From positions 248,001 through 312,000 of the forward strand of contig NZ_FNFF01000001.1 in the NCBI RefSeq assembly GCF_900100315.1: 64,000 nt of DNA, given 5' to 3'. The number at the start of each line of letters is the position of its first letter. Position 1 is the stretch's first letter. Of this stretch, positions 23,468 through 31,834 are shown piece by piece. A program made the position numbers and the translations under genes. The notes beneath the pieces were generated by a model that saw only the letters and a list, made by a program, of their open reading frames with translations, had not been told where the DNA came from and ran no database searches. The DNA is from Streptomyces indicus. Its GTDB lineage: Bacteria; Actinomycetota; Actinomycetes; Streptomycetales; Streptomycetaceae.

Positions 23468-24133
23468 GTGCTGCTTCGTCACAGATCCCCGCACCGGCGT
23501 ATCAGCGCCGCGGCCGCGGTGGCGCTCGCCGGTGCACTGCTGCTCGGAGCCTGCGACTCCGGTGGCGGCGAGGACGAGGCCAAGTCCGGTGACAGGGGCG
23601 GGGCTTCGGTGATCGCGCCGGGCAAGCCGGGCGAGAAGTCCGAGAAGATCTCGCCCGAGGAGGCCAAGAAGCGGGCCGAGGACGATACGCCCAACTCGGC
23701 CGATTTCACGTATGCGCAGATGATGATCGTGCATCACCGGCAGGCGCTGGAGATGACCGAACTGGCCCCGAAGCAGGCGAAGTCGGGCGCGGTGAAGAAG
23801 CTCGCCGAGCGGATCCACGCGGCGCAGGGGCCGGAGATCGAGGCCATGGAGGCCTGGGTCAAGAACAACGGCGGTCCGCGCGAGACCGAGGGCCACGATC
23901 ACCACACGATGCCGGGCATGGCTTCCGGACCGCAGATGAAGAACCTGAAGGCGGCCAAGGGCGCGGCCTTCGACGAACTCTTCCTCAAGCTGATGATCAC
24001 GCACCACCAGGGCGCGATCACCATGGCGGAGGAGCTGCTCTCCGGCGGGAACAACATTCAGCTGGAGGAGATGGCCGCCGACGTGATGGCCCAGCAGGCC
24101 AGCGAGGTCGACCGGATGCGCGGGATGGCCTGA
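23468..24133 (+). CDS. DUF305 lipoprotein
   Basis: 221 aa from GTG 23468 (AGGAGG 6 nt upstream). The signal peptide ends in LLGAC (Cys29), so it is a surface lipoprotein. Two DUF305 half-domains carry the family signature: FTYAQMMIVHHRQALEMTEL and FLKLMITHHQGAITMAEELL. The linker between them is unusually His/Met-rich (GHDHHTMPGM), which suggests binding of copper or another soft metal. It is divergent from the LVIVD gene; the pair is likely functionally linked. Confidence 0.92.
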   Translation: MLLRHRSPHRRISAAAAVALAGALLLGACDSGGGEDEAKSGDRGGASVIAPGKPGEKSEKISPEEAKKRAEDDTPNSADFTYAQMMIVHHRQALEMTELAPKQAKSGAVKKLAERIHAAQGPEIEAMEAWVKNNGGPRETEGHDHHTMPGMASGPQMKNLKAAKGAAFDELFLKLMITHHQGAITMAEELLSGGNNIQLEEMAADVMAQQASEVDRMRGMA

Positions 24134-24164
24134 CGCCAACGCCCTTGCATGTACGGCGTGTTGG

Positions 24165-24764
24165 TCAGCGGCGGTTGTGGCGCGGCGCGAGATGGCCCGC
24201 GTCGCGTGCGCCCGCGATCAGGCGCAGCGCCCGGCGGCGGCTGCGTCCGGTCGCGGCCATCACCGCGAGCACCGGATCGCGGCTCTCGGCCTGCGCCGCC
24301 CGGTAGGCCTCGGCCGCCACGAGCCGGGCGTCCTTGCCACGTGGCTGCGTACGGCGTGACCTGCGGTGATCGCGCCGGCCTCCGTCCGCCGCCGGCCGGG
24401 GTTCCGCGGCGGGCGGGCGGGGCGCGGGGTCCGCGACCACGGCGCGACAGGCCTCCTCCAGCGGGCCGGACAGCCAGTCGGTCAGGGCGGCGAAACCGCC
24501 CAGGGGCAGCGGCGGCCTGGCCCGCATGTCCTCGATCGAGATGCCGGTCTCGCCCGCCACGGCGAGCACATCGATGTACGCGCCTTCCCCGAAGGTCACG
24601 CGTACGTCGAACCACGGGGGCAGCGCGCCCTCGGCCGGTCCTTGTCCGGCCGCTTGCCCGGCCTCTTCGCGAGCCGGTCCTGCCTCGCCCGCCTCCCCCC
24701 GCTGCCGTCCCGTGGATGCGGTGCCGTGCCCGCGCACCTCCCACGCGGGCTGCACGGAGGTCAC
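24165..24764 (-). CDS. DUF6214-like conserved protein
   Basis: 199 aa from GTG 24764 (VTSVQPAWEV). The frame extends to GTG 24815, but the extra stretch is AT-rich with a TTTGAC element and looks like promoter. A conserved core PPWFDVRVTFGEGAYIDVLA, SIEDMRARPPLPLGGFAALT and a C-terminal helical segment EAYRAAQAESRDPVLAVMAA then RSRRRALRLIAGARDAGHL are visible, separated by an Arg/Pro-rich linker. I believe this is the actinobacterial DUF6214 type, with moderate certainty. The C-terminal helices resemble a small HTH, but no function is known. Confidence 0.65.
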   Translation of the reverse strand: MTSVQPAWEVRGHGTASTGRQRGEAGEAGPAREEAGQAAGQGPAEGALPPWFDVRVTFGEGAYIDVLAVAGETGISIEDMRARPPLPLGGFAALTDWLSGPLEEACRAVVADPAPRPPAAEPRPAADGGRRDHRRSRRTQPRGKDARLVAAEAYRAAQAESRDPVLAVMAATGRSRRRALRLIAGARDAGHLAPRHNRR

Positions 24765-24892
24765 CTGATGCGGACGATTCTGATCAAATTCCGGGTCAAA
24801 TGATCCATTGAGCACATCAGAACCGTATCTGGACGATCACTCTCGGTCAGTGACGGCACGCGAGCCTTCACCCTCGTTCGCCGCGCGTCCCC

Positions 24893-24963
24893 GCACATCT
24901 CCCCCGACGCCTTGCCCGCGCCGTGGCGCACACCTCCCCCGAGGCGCCGCGCACATCTCCCCC
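24893..24963. repeat. Three short direct repeats
   Basis: GCACATCTCCCCC-like elements at 24893-24905, 24928-24940 and 24951-24963 lie upstream of the ferredoxin reductase-like gene. The middle copy has one mismatch. Confidence 0.5.
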
Positions 24964-25014
24964 TTCCCGTACGGGAGTGCGATGCTGAAGGCATCCCGCG
25001 GGAGGAGCCTCACC

Positions 25015-26364
25015 GTGCTTCATGTCGCTGTCGTCGGATCGGGACCGAGCGGGGTGTACAGCGCCCAGTCGCTCGTCCAGCAGGACCGCGTGCCGGTACG
25101 CGTCGACGTACTCGACCGGCTGCCCTGCCCGTACGGTCTGGTCCGGTACGGCGTCGCCCCCGACCACGAGAAGATCAAGTCCCTGCAGAACAACCTGCGG
25201 ACGGTGCTCCAGGACGAACGGGTCCGTTTCCTCGGGGCCGTGGAGATCGGTCCGGGCGGCATCGCGGCGCGCGACCTGCTGCGGCTGTACGACGCGGTCG
25301 TGTACTGCGTGGGCGCGGCGACCGACCGGCATCTGGGCGTGCCCGGTGAGGAGCTGGCCGGGAGCTGGTCGGCGACCGAGTTCGTGTCCTGGTACAGCGC
25401 GCACCCCGACGCGCACTGGAACGGTGCGCTCGCCGCGGCCGAGTCCGCCGTCGTGATCGGCGTGGGCAACGTGGCGGTGGACGTCACCCGGATCCTGGCC
25501 CGCGGCGCCGACGAGCTGACGGGGACGGACATGCCGGCCGCGGCGCTGGCCGCGCTGGCGGCGAGCCGGGTGCGCGATGTGCACATGGTGGGGCGGCGCG
25601 GGCCCTCTCAGGCGAAGTTCACCACGAAGGAACTGCGCGAGCTCGGCTCGCTCGCGGACGCCGATGTGCTCGTGGATCCGGCCGAGTTGGCGCTCGACCC
25701 GCACTTCGCGGACCCGTCGGGGCTGCCCGCCGCCGGCCGGCGCAACGTCGAGGCCCTGCGCGCCTTCGCGGACCGCCCGGCGCAGGGCCGGTCCCGGCGG
25801 ATCCATCTGCGGTTCTTCCTGCGGCCGGTGGAGCTCCTCGGCGAAGGCGGCCGGGTGCGTGCGGTGCGTTTCGAACGGACGTTGCCCGACGGCCTGGGCG
25901 GGGTGACGGGATCGGGCGCGTACGAGGAGATCGGCGCGCAACTCGTCCTGCGCTCGGTCGGGTACCGCGGGATCCCGCTGGACGGACTCCCCTTCGACGA
26001 GCAGCGCGGCGTCGTGCCGAACGCCGCGGGGCGCGTGCTGCGCGAGGGCGTGCCCTCGCCCGGGGAGTACGTCGCCGGCTGGATCAAGCGCGGCCCGACC
26101 GGGGTCATCGGCACCAACCGTCCCTGCGCCAAGGAGACCGTGGGCTCCCTGCTCGAGGACGCCCCCGGCCTCGTACAACAGGCGGTCAGGACCGACCCGT
26201 TGGAGGGGCTGCGCGCCGCCGGTCTGCGGCCCGTGGAGTGGACCGGGTGGCAGGCGATCGAGCGGGCCGAGGCCGCGCTCGGGGCCTCGCTCGGGCGCGG
26301 CCCGGTGAAGATCGGCGAGTGGGACGCGCTGCTGGCGGCGGCCCGCGAGGACCGGGCCGGCTGA
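25015..26364 (+). CDS. FAD/NAD(P)-binding ferredoxin-NADP reductase-like oxidoreductase
   Basis: 449 aa from GTG 25015 (GGAGGAG 8 nt upstream); the longer frame from 24808 crosses repeats. It resembles mycobacterial FprA/adrenodoxin reductase: FAD motif VAVVGSGPSGVYSAQSL, CPYGLVRYGVAPDHEKIKSL, NADPH motif VVIGVGNVAVDVTRIL, RRGPSQAKFTTKELREL, the FLRPVELLG strand and a late AGWIKRGPTGVIGTNRPCA. It would move electrons from NADPH to a ferredoxin. No ferredoxin or P450 is adjacent. Confidence 0.93.
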   Translation: MLHVAVVGSGPSGVYSAQSLVQQDRVPVRVDVLDRLPCPYGLVRYGVAPDHEKIKSLQNNLRTVLQDERVRFLGAVEIGPGGIAARDLLRLYDAVVYCVGAATDRHLGVPGEELAGSWSATEFVSWYSAHPDAHWNGALAAAESAVVIGVGNVAVDVTRILARGADELTGTDMPAAALAALAASRVRDVHMVGRRGPSQAKFTTKELRELGSLADADVLVDPAELALDPHFADPSGLPAAGRRNVEALRAFADRPAQGRSRRIHLRFFLRPVELLGEGGRVRAVRFERTLPDGLGGVTGSGAYEEIGAQLVLRSVGYRGIPLDGLPFDEQRGVVPNAAGRVLREGVPSPGEYVAGWIKRGPTGVIGTNRPCAKETVGSLLEDAPGLVQQAVRTDPLEGLRAAGLRPVEWTGWQAIERAEAALGASLGRGPVKIGEWDALLAAAREDRAG

Positions 26365-26604
26365 TCCCGGGTCTCCGGCCCCGCCTTCGCCGCACCGCCC
26401 CCACCGCTCGTCCCCCGAACTCGCTGCAAGGGTCTGGCGATCGCCGACACAGCGCGGCAACATCCGCGTAATCAACAAACTGTTCAGGCCGCCTACGGTC
26501 TCGTGCACCCCCACTCACGCGAGGCGTCCCGCCTCCCCACTCGCGTGCACCGCTCCCCCTGCACATGAACAGCCTTGTCCCCTCTGCCAGTTCAGGAGTG
26601 CCCT

Positions 26605-28116
26605 ATGGCTTCTGCTCCCTCATCCGCCGCGGCGAACGAGAAGCACCCCGTCGATCAGGTGCCGCCCAGCGGCAAGCTGATCGCCTTCGGTCTCCAGCAC
26701 GTGCTCGCGATGTACGCGGGCGCGGTGGCCGTGCCGCTGATCGTCGGCGGCGCGATGAAGCTGCCGCCCGCGGATCTCGCGTATCTCATCACGGCCGATC
26801 TGCTGATCTGCGGGGTGGCGACTCTGCTCCAGTGCGTCGGGGTGTGGCGCTTCGGCGTGCGGCTGCCGATCATGCAGGGCTGCACGTTCGCGGCCGTGTC
26901 GCCGATGGTCCTGATCGGCACGGAGGGTGGCGGACTGCCCGCCATCTACGGTGCGGTGATCGTCTCCGGGCTCGCGATGGTGCTGCTCGCGCCGATCTTC
27001 GGGCGACTGCTGCGGTTCTTCCCGCCGCTGGTCACGGGCACGGTGATCCTGATCATCGGCGTCACCCTGCTGCCGGTGGCCGGGCGCTGGGTGGCGGGCG
27101 GCGCGGGATCACCCTCGTTCGGCGAGCCGAAGAACATCGGCCTCGCGGCCTTCGTGCTCGTGGTGGTCGTGGGCGTGCAGCGGTACGCACCGCCGTTCCT
27201 GAGCCGGATCGCGGTCCTCGTCGGCATCCTCGTGGGCACCCTGGTGGCGATACCGCTGGACTTCACGGACTTCGGCGGCGTGGGCCAGGCCGACTGGCTC
27301 GGGATCAGCACGCCCTTCCACTTCGGTGCGCCCACCTTCGAGGCGGCTGCCGTGGTGTCGATGCTGGTGGTCGCGCTGGTCATCATGACCGAGACCACCG
27401 GCGACATGATCGCGGTGGGCGAGATGACCGGCCGCAAGGTGGAGCCGCGACACCTGTCGGACGGTCTGCGCGCGGACGGTCTGTCGACGGTGCTCGGCGG
27501 TGTGTTCAACACCTTCCCGTACACCGCGTTCGCGCAGAACGTGGGGCTCGTGGGCATGACGCGGGTGCGCAGCCGCTGGGTCGTGGCCTGTTCGGGGGTG
27601 ATCCTGGTGCTGCTCGGCCTGCTGCCGAAGCTGGGCGCGGTCGTCGCGGCGATCCCCGCGCCGGTGCTCGGCGGTGCGGGGCTGGTGATGTTCGGGACGG
27701 TGGCCGCCACGGGGCTGCGCACGCTCGCGACCGTGGACTTCCGCGGCAACCACAACCTCACGGTCGTCGCGGTGTCGGTGGCCGTGGGCATGCTGCCGGT
27801 CGGCGTGCCGGAGATCTACGAGGAGTTCCCCGACTGGTTCCAGACGGTCATGCACAGCGGGATCAGCGCGGGCTGCCTCACGGCGATCGCCCTGAACCTG
27901 CTCTTCAACCACCTGCCCGGGGGCAAGCCGCGTGACGACCGGCCGGGAGGCGATTCGGACCGCGCGATCCATCCCGGGCGGGGCGAAGGCGAGGCCGGTC
28001 CGCCCGAGGGTGCGGCCGCGGTCTCGGACGCGGGCTCAGCTGCCGGTGAGCCGCCGCTCCTGCCGGGCAGCCGCGTCGAGAACGCTGTCGAGAAGTCCGG
28101 GGAAGAGCGCGGCTAG
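26605..28116 (+). CDS. Nucleobase:cation symporter-2 (uracil/xanthine permease)
   Basis: 503 aa from ATG 26605 (AGGAG 7 nt upstream). It is a 12-14 span NCS2/NAT transporter. The NAT signature is QNVGLVGMTRV, the substrate-site helix ETTGDMIAVGEMTGRKV, and the early AMYAGAVAVPLIVGGAM and LPIMQGCTFAAVSPM are also family marks. Transport is uptake of xanthine, uric acid or uracil with a cation. The C-terminal 60 residues are a charged Gly/Glu/Arg-rich tail, and the last 81 nt overlap the convergent ArsR gene. A 240-nt leader region contains the small hairpin GAGGCG-TCC-CGCCTC (26521-26535). Confidence 0.92.
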   Translation: MASAPSSAAANEKHPVDQVPPSGKLIAFGLQHVLAMYAGAVAVPLIVGGAMKLPPADLAYLITADLLICGVATLLQCVGVWRFGVRLPIMQGCTFAAVSPMVLIGTEGGGLPAIYGAVIVSGLAMVLLAPIFGRLLRFFPPLVTGTVILIIGVTLLPVAGRWVAGGAGSPSFGEPKNIGLAAFVLVVVVGVQRYAPPFLSRIAVLVGILVGTLVAIPLDFTDFGGVGQADWLGISTPFHFGAPTFEAAAVVSMLVVALVIMTETTGDMIAVGEMTGRKVEPRHLSDGLRADGLSTVLGGVFNTFPYTAFAQNVGLVGMTRVRSRWVVACSGVILVLLGLLPKLGAVVAAIPAPVLGGAGLVMFGTVAATGLRTLATVDFRGNHNLTVVAVSVAVGMLPVGVPEIYEEFPDWFQTVMHSGISAGCLTAIALNLLFNHLPGGKPRDDRPGGDSDRAIHPGRGEGEAGPPEGAAAVSDAGSAAGEPPLLPGSRVENAVEKSGEERG

Positions 28117-28386
28117 ATCCTCGCGGCGCAGCCCGTTCATCTTCGCCGTACCGCGGTAGACCTGCCGGATCACCCCGCTCTCGCGCAGCACACGGAAGTG
28201 GTGCGTGGTGGTGGACTTGGTGACCGGCAGGTCGAAGTAGGAGCAGGACAACTCGCCCTGGGCCTCGGCCAGTTCGCGCACCACCTGGAGCCGCATCGGA
28301 TCCGAAAGGGCGTGCAGGACGGCCTCGAGGCGGATCTCGTCGCGCTCGGGGTGGGCGAGCTCTCGGCTGCTCGTCGCGGTGGTCAC
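28036..28386 (-). CDS. ArsR-type winged-helix regulator
   Basis: 116 aa from GTG 28386, preferred because GGAGG lies 5 nt upstream; an ATG at 28440 overlaps a TACAAT -10-like box. The winged helix is LHALSDPMRLQVVRELAEAQ, SCSYFDLPVTKSTTTHHFRV and LRESGVIRQVYRGTAKMNGL. No arsenic-type CxxC is present; the single Cys in SCSYF could sense thiol-reactive compounds. It is divergent from the ene-reductase across a region packed with TCTCGTA half-sites and overlaps the permease 3' end by 81 nt. Confidence 0.88.
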   Translation of the reverse strand: MTTATSSRELAHPERDEIRLEAVLHALSDPMRLQVVRELAEAQGELSCSYFDLPVTKSTTTHHFRVLRESGVIRQVYRGTAKMNGLRREDLAALFPGLLDSVLDAAARQERRLTGS

Positions 28387-28442
28387 GCTGCCTCCCGATC
28401 CGTGGGCGCCGCCCGGTCCGGCGGTCGCTGCGGAGTTCATTG

Positions 28443-28491
28443 TACGAGAGGTCTCGTAGTTTGACATCTCTCGTAGTACGGTGAGTATCGT
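28443..28491. promoter_or_regulatory. ArsR operator and divergent promoter
   Basis: TACGAGA-GG-TCTCGTA (28443-28458) is a perfect inverted repeat, with a further TCTCGTA at 28469-28475. A TTGACA -35 (28461-28466) and TATCGT -10 (28486-28491), 19 nt apart, point to the ene-reductase, so the third half-site sits inside the promoter spacer. Confidence 0.7.
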
Positions 28492-28572
28492 ACGAAGCAG
28501 CCGGGCGGCACCCGCCTCCGGCCGTCCCGTACGTACCACCCGATCTCCGCCCCACTGCCGAAGGAGCCCGCC

Positions 28573-29652
28573 GTGAGCGCACTGTTCGAGCCCTACACCC
28601 TGCGGTCGCTGACCATTCCCAACCGCGTGTGGATGGCGCCGATGTGCCAGTACTCGGCGGAGGTCTTCGGCCCGAACGCGGGCGTCGCCCACGACTGGCA
28701 CTTCGCGCACTATGCGGCCCGCGCCGCGGGCGGCACCGGCCTCATCCTCGTCGAGGCCACCGCCGTCAGCCCCGAGGGCCGGATCAGCCCGCACGACCTG
28801 GGCATCTGGAACGACACGCAGGTCGCGGCGCTGCGCCGGATCACGGACTTCCTCAAGTCGCAGCACACCGTGCCCGGTATCCAGATCGCCCACGCGGGCC
28901 GCAAGGCCTCGACCGCGCAGCCCTGGAAGGGCGGCAAGCAGGTGGACGAGTCCGAGCACGGCTGGCAGCCGCTCGCGCCGAGCCCGGTGCCGTTCGCCGC
29001 GGACGACCGCACGCCCGCCGAACTGACCGTGGAGCAGATCGAGGAGATCGTCGGCCAGTTCCGCGCGGCGGCCCTGCGCGCCCTGGACGCCGGCTTCGAG
29101 GTGGTCGAAATCCACGGCGCACACGGGTACTTGATCGGCGAGTTCCTCTCCCCGCACGCCAACAAGCGCACCGACGCGTACGGCGGCTCGTACGAGAACC
29201 GCACCCGCTTCGCCCTCGAAGTCGTGGACGCCGTACGGGAGGTCTGGCCCGAGGACAAGCCGCTGTTCTTCCGCATCTCCGCCACCGACTGGCTGGAGGA
29301 GGGCGGCTGGACCGCGGACGACACCGTGCGCTTCGCCTCGGTCCTCAAGGAGCACGGCGTCGACCTCCTCGACGTGTCCACGGGCGGCCTCGCACCCAAG
29401 GTCAGCATCCCGGTCGGCCCCTCGTACCAGGTGCCGTTCGCGACCCGAGTCAAGGAGGAGGCCGGGCTGCCCGTCGCCGCGGTGGGCCTGATCACCGAGC
29501 CGGAGCAGGCCGAGAAGATCATCGCCAACGGCGAGGCGGACGCGGTGCTCCTGGGCCGCGAACTTCTGCGCAACCCGTCCTTCGCCCGCCTCGCGGCCCG
29601 CGAGCTGGGGGGCGAGGTGCACGTGCCGGACCAGTACCACCGGTCCGTCTGA
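28573..29652 (+). CDS. Old yellow enzyme family NADH:flavin oxidoreductase (YqjM type)
   Basis: 359 aa from GTG 28573 (AAGGAG 6-8 nt upstream). FMN TIM barrel with YqjM-class marks: PNRVWMAPMCQYSAE including the redox Cys25, IQIAHAGRKAS, HGAHGYLIGEFLSPHANKRT, YGGSYENRTRF and a late VAAVGLITEPEQAE. It reduces activated C=C bonds, often in thiol-reactive enones. Its divergent ArsR regulator and the following MFS exporter suggest a response to an electrophilic compound. Confidence 0.93.
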   Translation: MSALFEPYTLRSLTIPNRVWMAPMCQYSAEVFGPNAGVAHDWHFAHYAARAAGGTGLILVEATAVSPEGRISPHDLGIWNDTQVAALRRITDFLKSQHTVPGIQIAHAGRKASTAQPWKGGKQVDESEHGWQPLAPSPVPFAADDRTPAELTVEQIEEIVGQFRAAALRALDAGFEVVEIHGAHGYLIGEFLSPHANKRTDAYGGSYENRTRFALEVVDAVREVWPEDKPLFFRISATDWLEEGGWTADDTVRFASVLKEHGVDLLDVSTGGLAPKVSIPVGPSYQVPFATRVKEEAGLPVAAVGLITEPEQAEKIIANGEADAVLLGRELLRNPSFARLAARELGGEVHVPDQYHRSV

Positions 29653-29822
29653 GCCTCGCCGCAGCCGGGGCCGCGGCGCCGCACCACGGCGGCCACCGGC
29701 GTCGGCGGGAATCCGACGTCACCCGTGGAAGCCAAGGGTGCGGTCGCGAATCCGCCAGCCACCTCTCACCGGGAGTTGCTGGACTGATCGCGACATCCGC
29801 CGCCTCCACAGGACGGGACGCC

Positions 29823-31043
29823 ATGCAGGCAACCACGGCCACGCCGGTCGACGACCACCGCCCACCTCCTCGGTCCCCGCTGAGGGGGTGGGCGGCCGTG
29901 GTCTCGGTCATGCTGGGCATCTTCGTCATCGTCACCACCGAGATCCTGCCGATCGGACTGCTCACCTCGATCGGCTCCGCCTTCACCGTCTCGGACGGGA
30001 TGGCCGGGCTGACGATGACCATGCCGGGCTTCCTGGCCGCGGTCGCCGCTCCCCTCGTCACCGTGGCCACGGCACGTTTCGACCGCCGGGTGATGCTCTG
30101 CGTCTTCATGTTCCTGCTGGCGCTGGCGAACTTCCTCGCCGCCGCGGCACCCGCCTACTGGCTCGTCCTGGTTTCCCGGATCCTGGTCGGGATCACGATC
30201 GGCGGCTTCTGGTCGATCGGGGCCGGGCTGGCGGCTCGGCTGGTGCCGCCCGCCTCGGTCGGCAGAGCAACTGCCGTGATCTTCTCCGCCGTTCCGCTGG
30301 GCTCCGTCCTCGGTGTCCCGGCGGGCACCCTCATCGGTGACCTCGCCGGATGGCGAACGGCCTTCACCGTCATGGGAGTTCTGACCGCGGGCGTGCTGGT
30401 CATGCTGCTCGTCTTCGTGCCGCCGCTTCCTCCCGTACAGGCCACCCGGCTGAGCGTGCTCGGCGGCATGCTCCGCAGCACGCACACCCGCTTCGCCCTC
30501 CTGCTGACGTTCCTCGTCGTGCTGGCCCACTTCGGCACCTACACCTACGTGACACCGTTCCTGGAACTGGTCACCGACGCCGGCAGCGGACTCATCACCA
30601 CGTTCCTGCTGCTCTACGGTGCCGCCGGCATCCTCGGCAACTTCCTGGGCGGGGCCTGGGTGACCCGTCATCCGCGGGCCGTCTTCGGACTCGCGGCCGC
30701 CCTGATCGCCGCGGTGACCCTCCTGCTTCCTGTGCTGGGCGGGTGGAAGGCCGGCGCGTTGCTGCTCCTGATCGTGTGGGGCGTCGCGTACGGCGCCGTA
30801 CCGGTCGCGTCGCAGACCTGGTTCGCGAAGGCGGCTCCGGAGGCCCCGGAAGCGGCATCCGTCCTCTTCACGGCCTCGTTCCAGGCGACGATCTCCATGG
30901 GCGCGCTCGTGGGAGGACTCGTCCTGGACCGTACCTCGCCGTCCGCGCTCATGGTGCTCGGCGGCTGCGCCGCGGTGCTCATGGTGCTGGCCGTGGCAGC
31001 ACGCCCCGTCGCCGTGGCAGCACGTCCCGCCGGGCCTCGCTGA
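29823..31043 (+). CDS. MFS transporter, DHA1 drug efflux type
   Basis: 406 aa with 12 predicted spans. Marks of the DHA1 (AraJ/CmlA-like) group are FVIVTTEILPIGLLTSIGSA, LVLVSRILVGITIGGFWSIG, GVPAGTLIGDLAGWRTAF (motif C-like) and GVAYGAVPVASQTWF. It should export a hydrophobic compound by proton antiport. The tail contains a short in-frame duplication, VAVAARPVAVAARP. It follows the ene-reductase by 170 nt and may be under the same ArsR control. Confidence 0.9.
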   Translation: MQATTATPVDDHRPPPRSPLRGWAAVVSVMLGIFVIVTTEILPIGLLTSIGSAFTVSDGMAGLTMTMPGFLAAVAAPLVTVATARFDRRVMLCVFMFLLALANFLAAAAPAYWLVLVSRILVGITIGGFWSIGAGLAARLVPPASVGRATAVIFSAVPLGSVLGVPAGTLIGDLAGWRTAFTVMGVLTAGVLVMLLVFVPPLPPVQATRLSVLGGMLRSTHTRFALLLTFLVVLAHFGTYTYVTPFLELVTDAGSGLITTFLLLYGAAGILGNFLGGAWVTRHPRAVFGLAAALIAAVTLLLPVLGGWKAGALLLLIVWGVAYGAVPVASQTWFAKAAPEAPEAASVLFTASFQATISMGALVGGLVLDRTSPSALMVLGGCAAVLMVLAVAARPVAVAARPAGPR

Positions 31044-31264
31044 CCACACGGCACCCGGAACCGGCGGCGCCTCACCCGTGCGGCCGGGTTCGAGTCCACT
31101 CCCAGGGGAAGCGACCCCGATCCGGCTGCGGCGGGCGGTCTGATCAGCCACAATGACGCATCCGAGGCATGAGGCGCCCCCGTGCATCTGCGCGCCCCCG
31201 TGGGCGACTTCGGCCTGGGGTGGCGCGCCGGATACAGTGCGCCACCCGACACAAGAGGTGGGCT

Positions 31265-31684
31265 GTGGAACAGATCGGATGCGTACCGAAGCAGCGCGGG
31301 GACGAGTTCCCCGCCGCGGATCTCCTCGCGGCCGAGCGCCAGTTGAGACATGCCGTACGGGACGGCGATCTGGCGGCGTTACGCGGTCTGCTCCACCCGC
31401 AGCTGGTGTCGGTGCGTCCCGACGGGCGCTGCCACGCCGGGGACCACGAGGCGGCGGCGCTGGGCGAGGGCACCCTCGTCGTCGACCGGATCGAGCCGGA
31501 GGAGACGGTCGCGACGGTGGTCGGCGCGACAGGGGTCACGCGGACCGTCCTCGCGGCCCAAGGCACCTGTGACGGCAAGCCGTTCGAGGCGCGGGTCCTG
31601 TGCACGCGGACCTGGGTGCACGACGACGCCACGGGATGGCAGGTGCTCGCCACGCGCGTCGGGGAAGTGGACGACAGCGTGTGA
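31265..31684 (+). CDS. NTF2-like / DUF4440-type protein
   Basis: 139 aa from GTG 31265 (GAGG 6-8 nt upstream). The ADLLAAERQLRHAVRDGDLA helix then LLHPQLVSVRPDG, and the later TWVHDDATGWQVLATRVGEV strands follow the SnoaL/NTF2-like cone. The family includes small hydrolases and binding proteins; no catalytic residues can be assigned. Codon 39 is a TTA (31379-31381), a rare bldA-dependent codon. A TACAGT -10 box lies at 31233-31238. Confidence 0.75.
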   Translation: MEQIGCVPKQRGDEFPAADLLAAERQLRHAVRDGDLAALRGLLHPQLVSVRPDGRCHAGDHEAAALGEGTLVVDRIEPEETVATVVGATGVTRTVLAAQGTCDGKPFEARVLCTRTWVHDDATGWQVLATRVGEVDDSV

Positions 31685-31811
31685 GAGCGACCGGGTGGAA
31701 GGGCTCCCCCTCGAGGGCCGGTGGAGGTGTGCGGGTGGACTCGCACACCTCCGGCCGTATCGGCGGTGGTTCAGGCGCCGGTCCCATGGCGCTTGGGGCG
31801 GTGATCGGGGT

Positions 31812-31834
31812 GGTGAGACGGGTGCTGTCTCACC
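31812..31834. terminator. Hairpin overlapping a stop codon
   Basis: GGTGAGAC (31812-31819) pairs perfectly with GTCTCACC (31827-31834) around 7 nt, including the TGA of the gene ending at 31830. Confidence 0.6.

Noticed and set aside
28629..31043. 804-aa ORF spanning the ene-reductase and MFS gene
   Set aside because: The first 400 residues are out of frame with the ene-reductase; only the part from ATG 29823 is the MFS protein.
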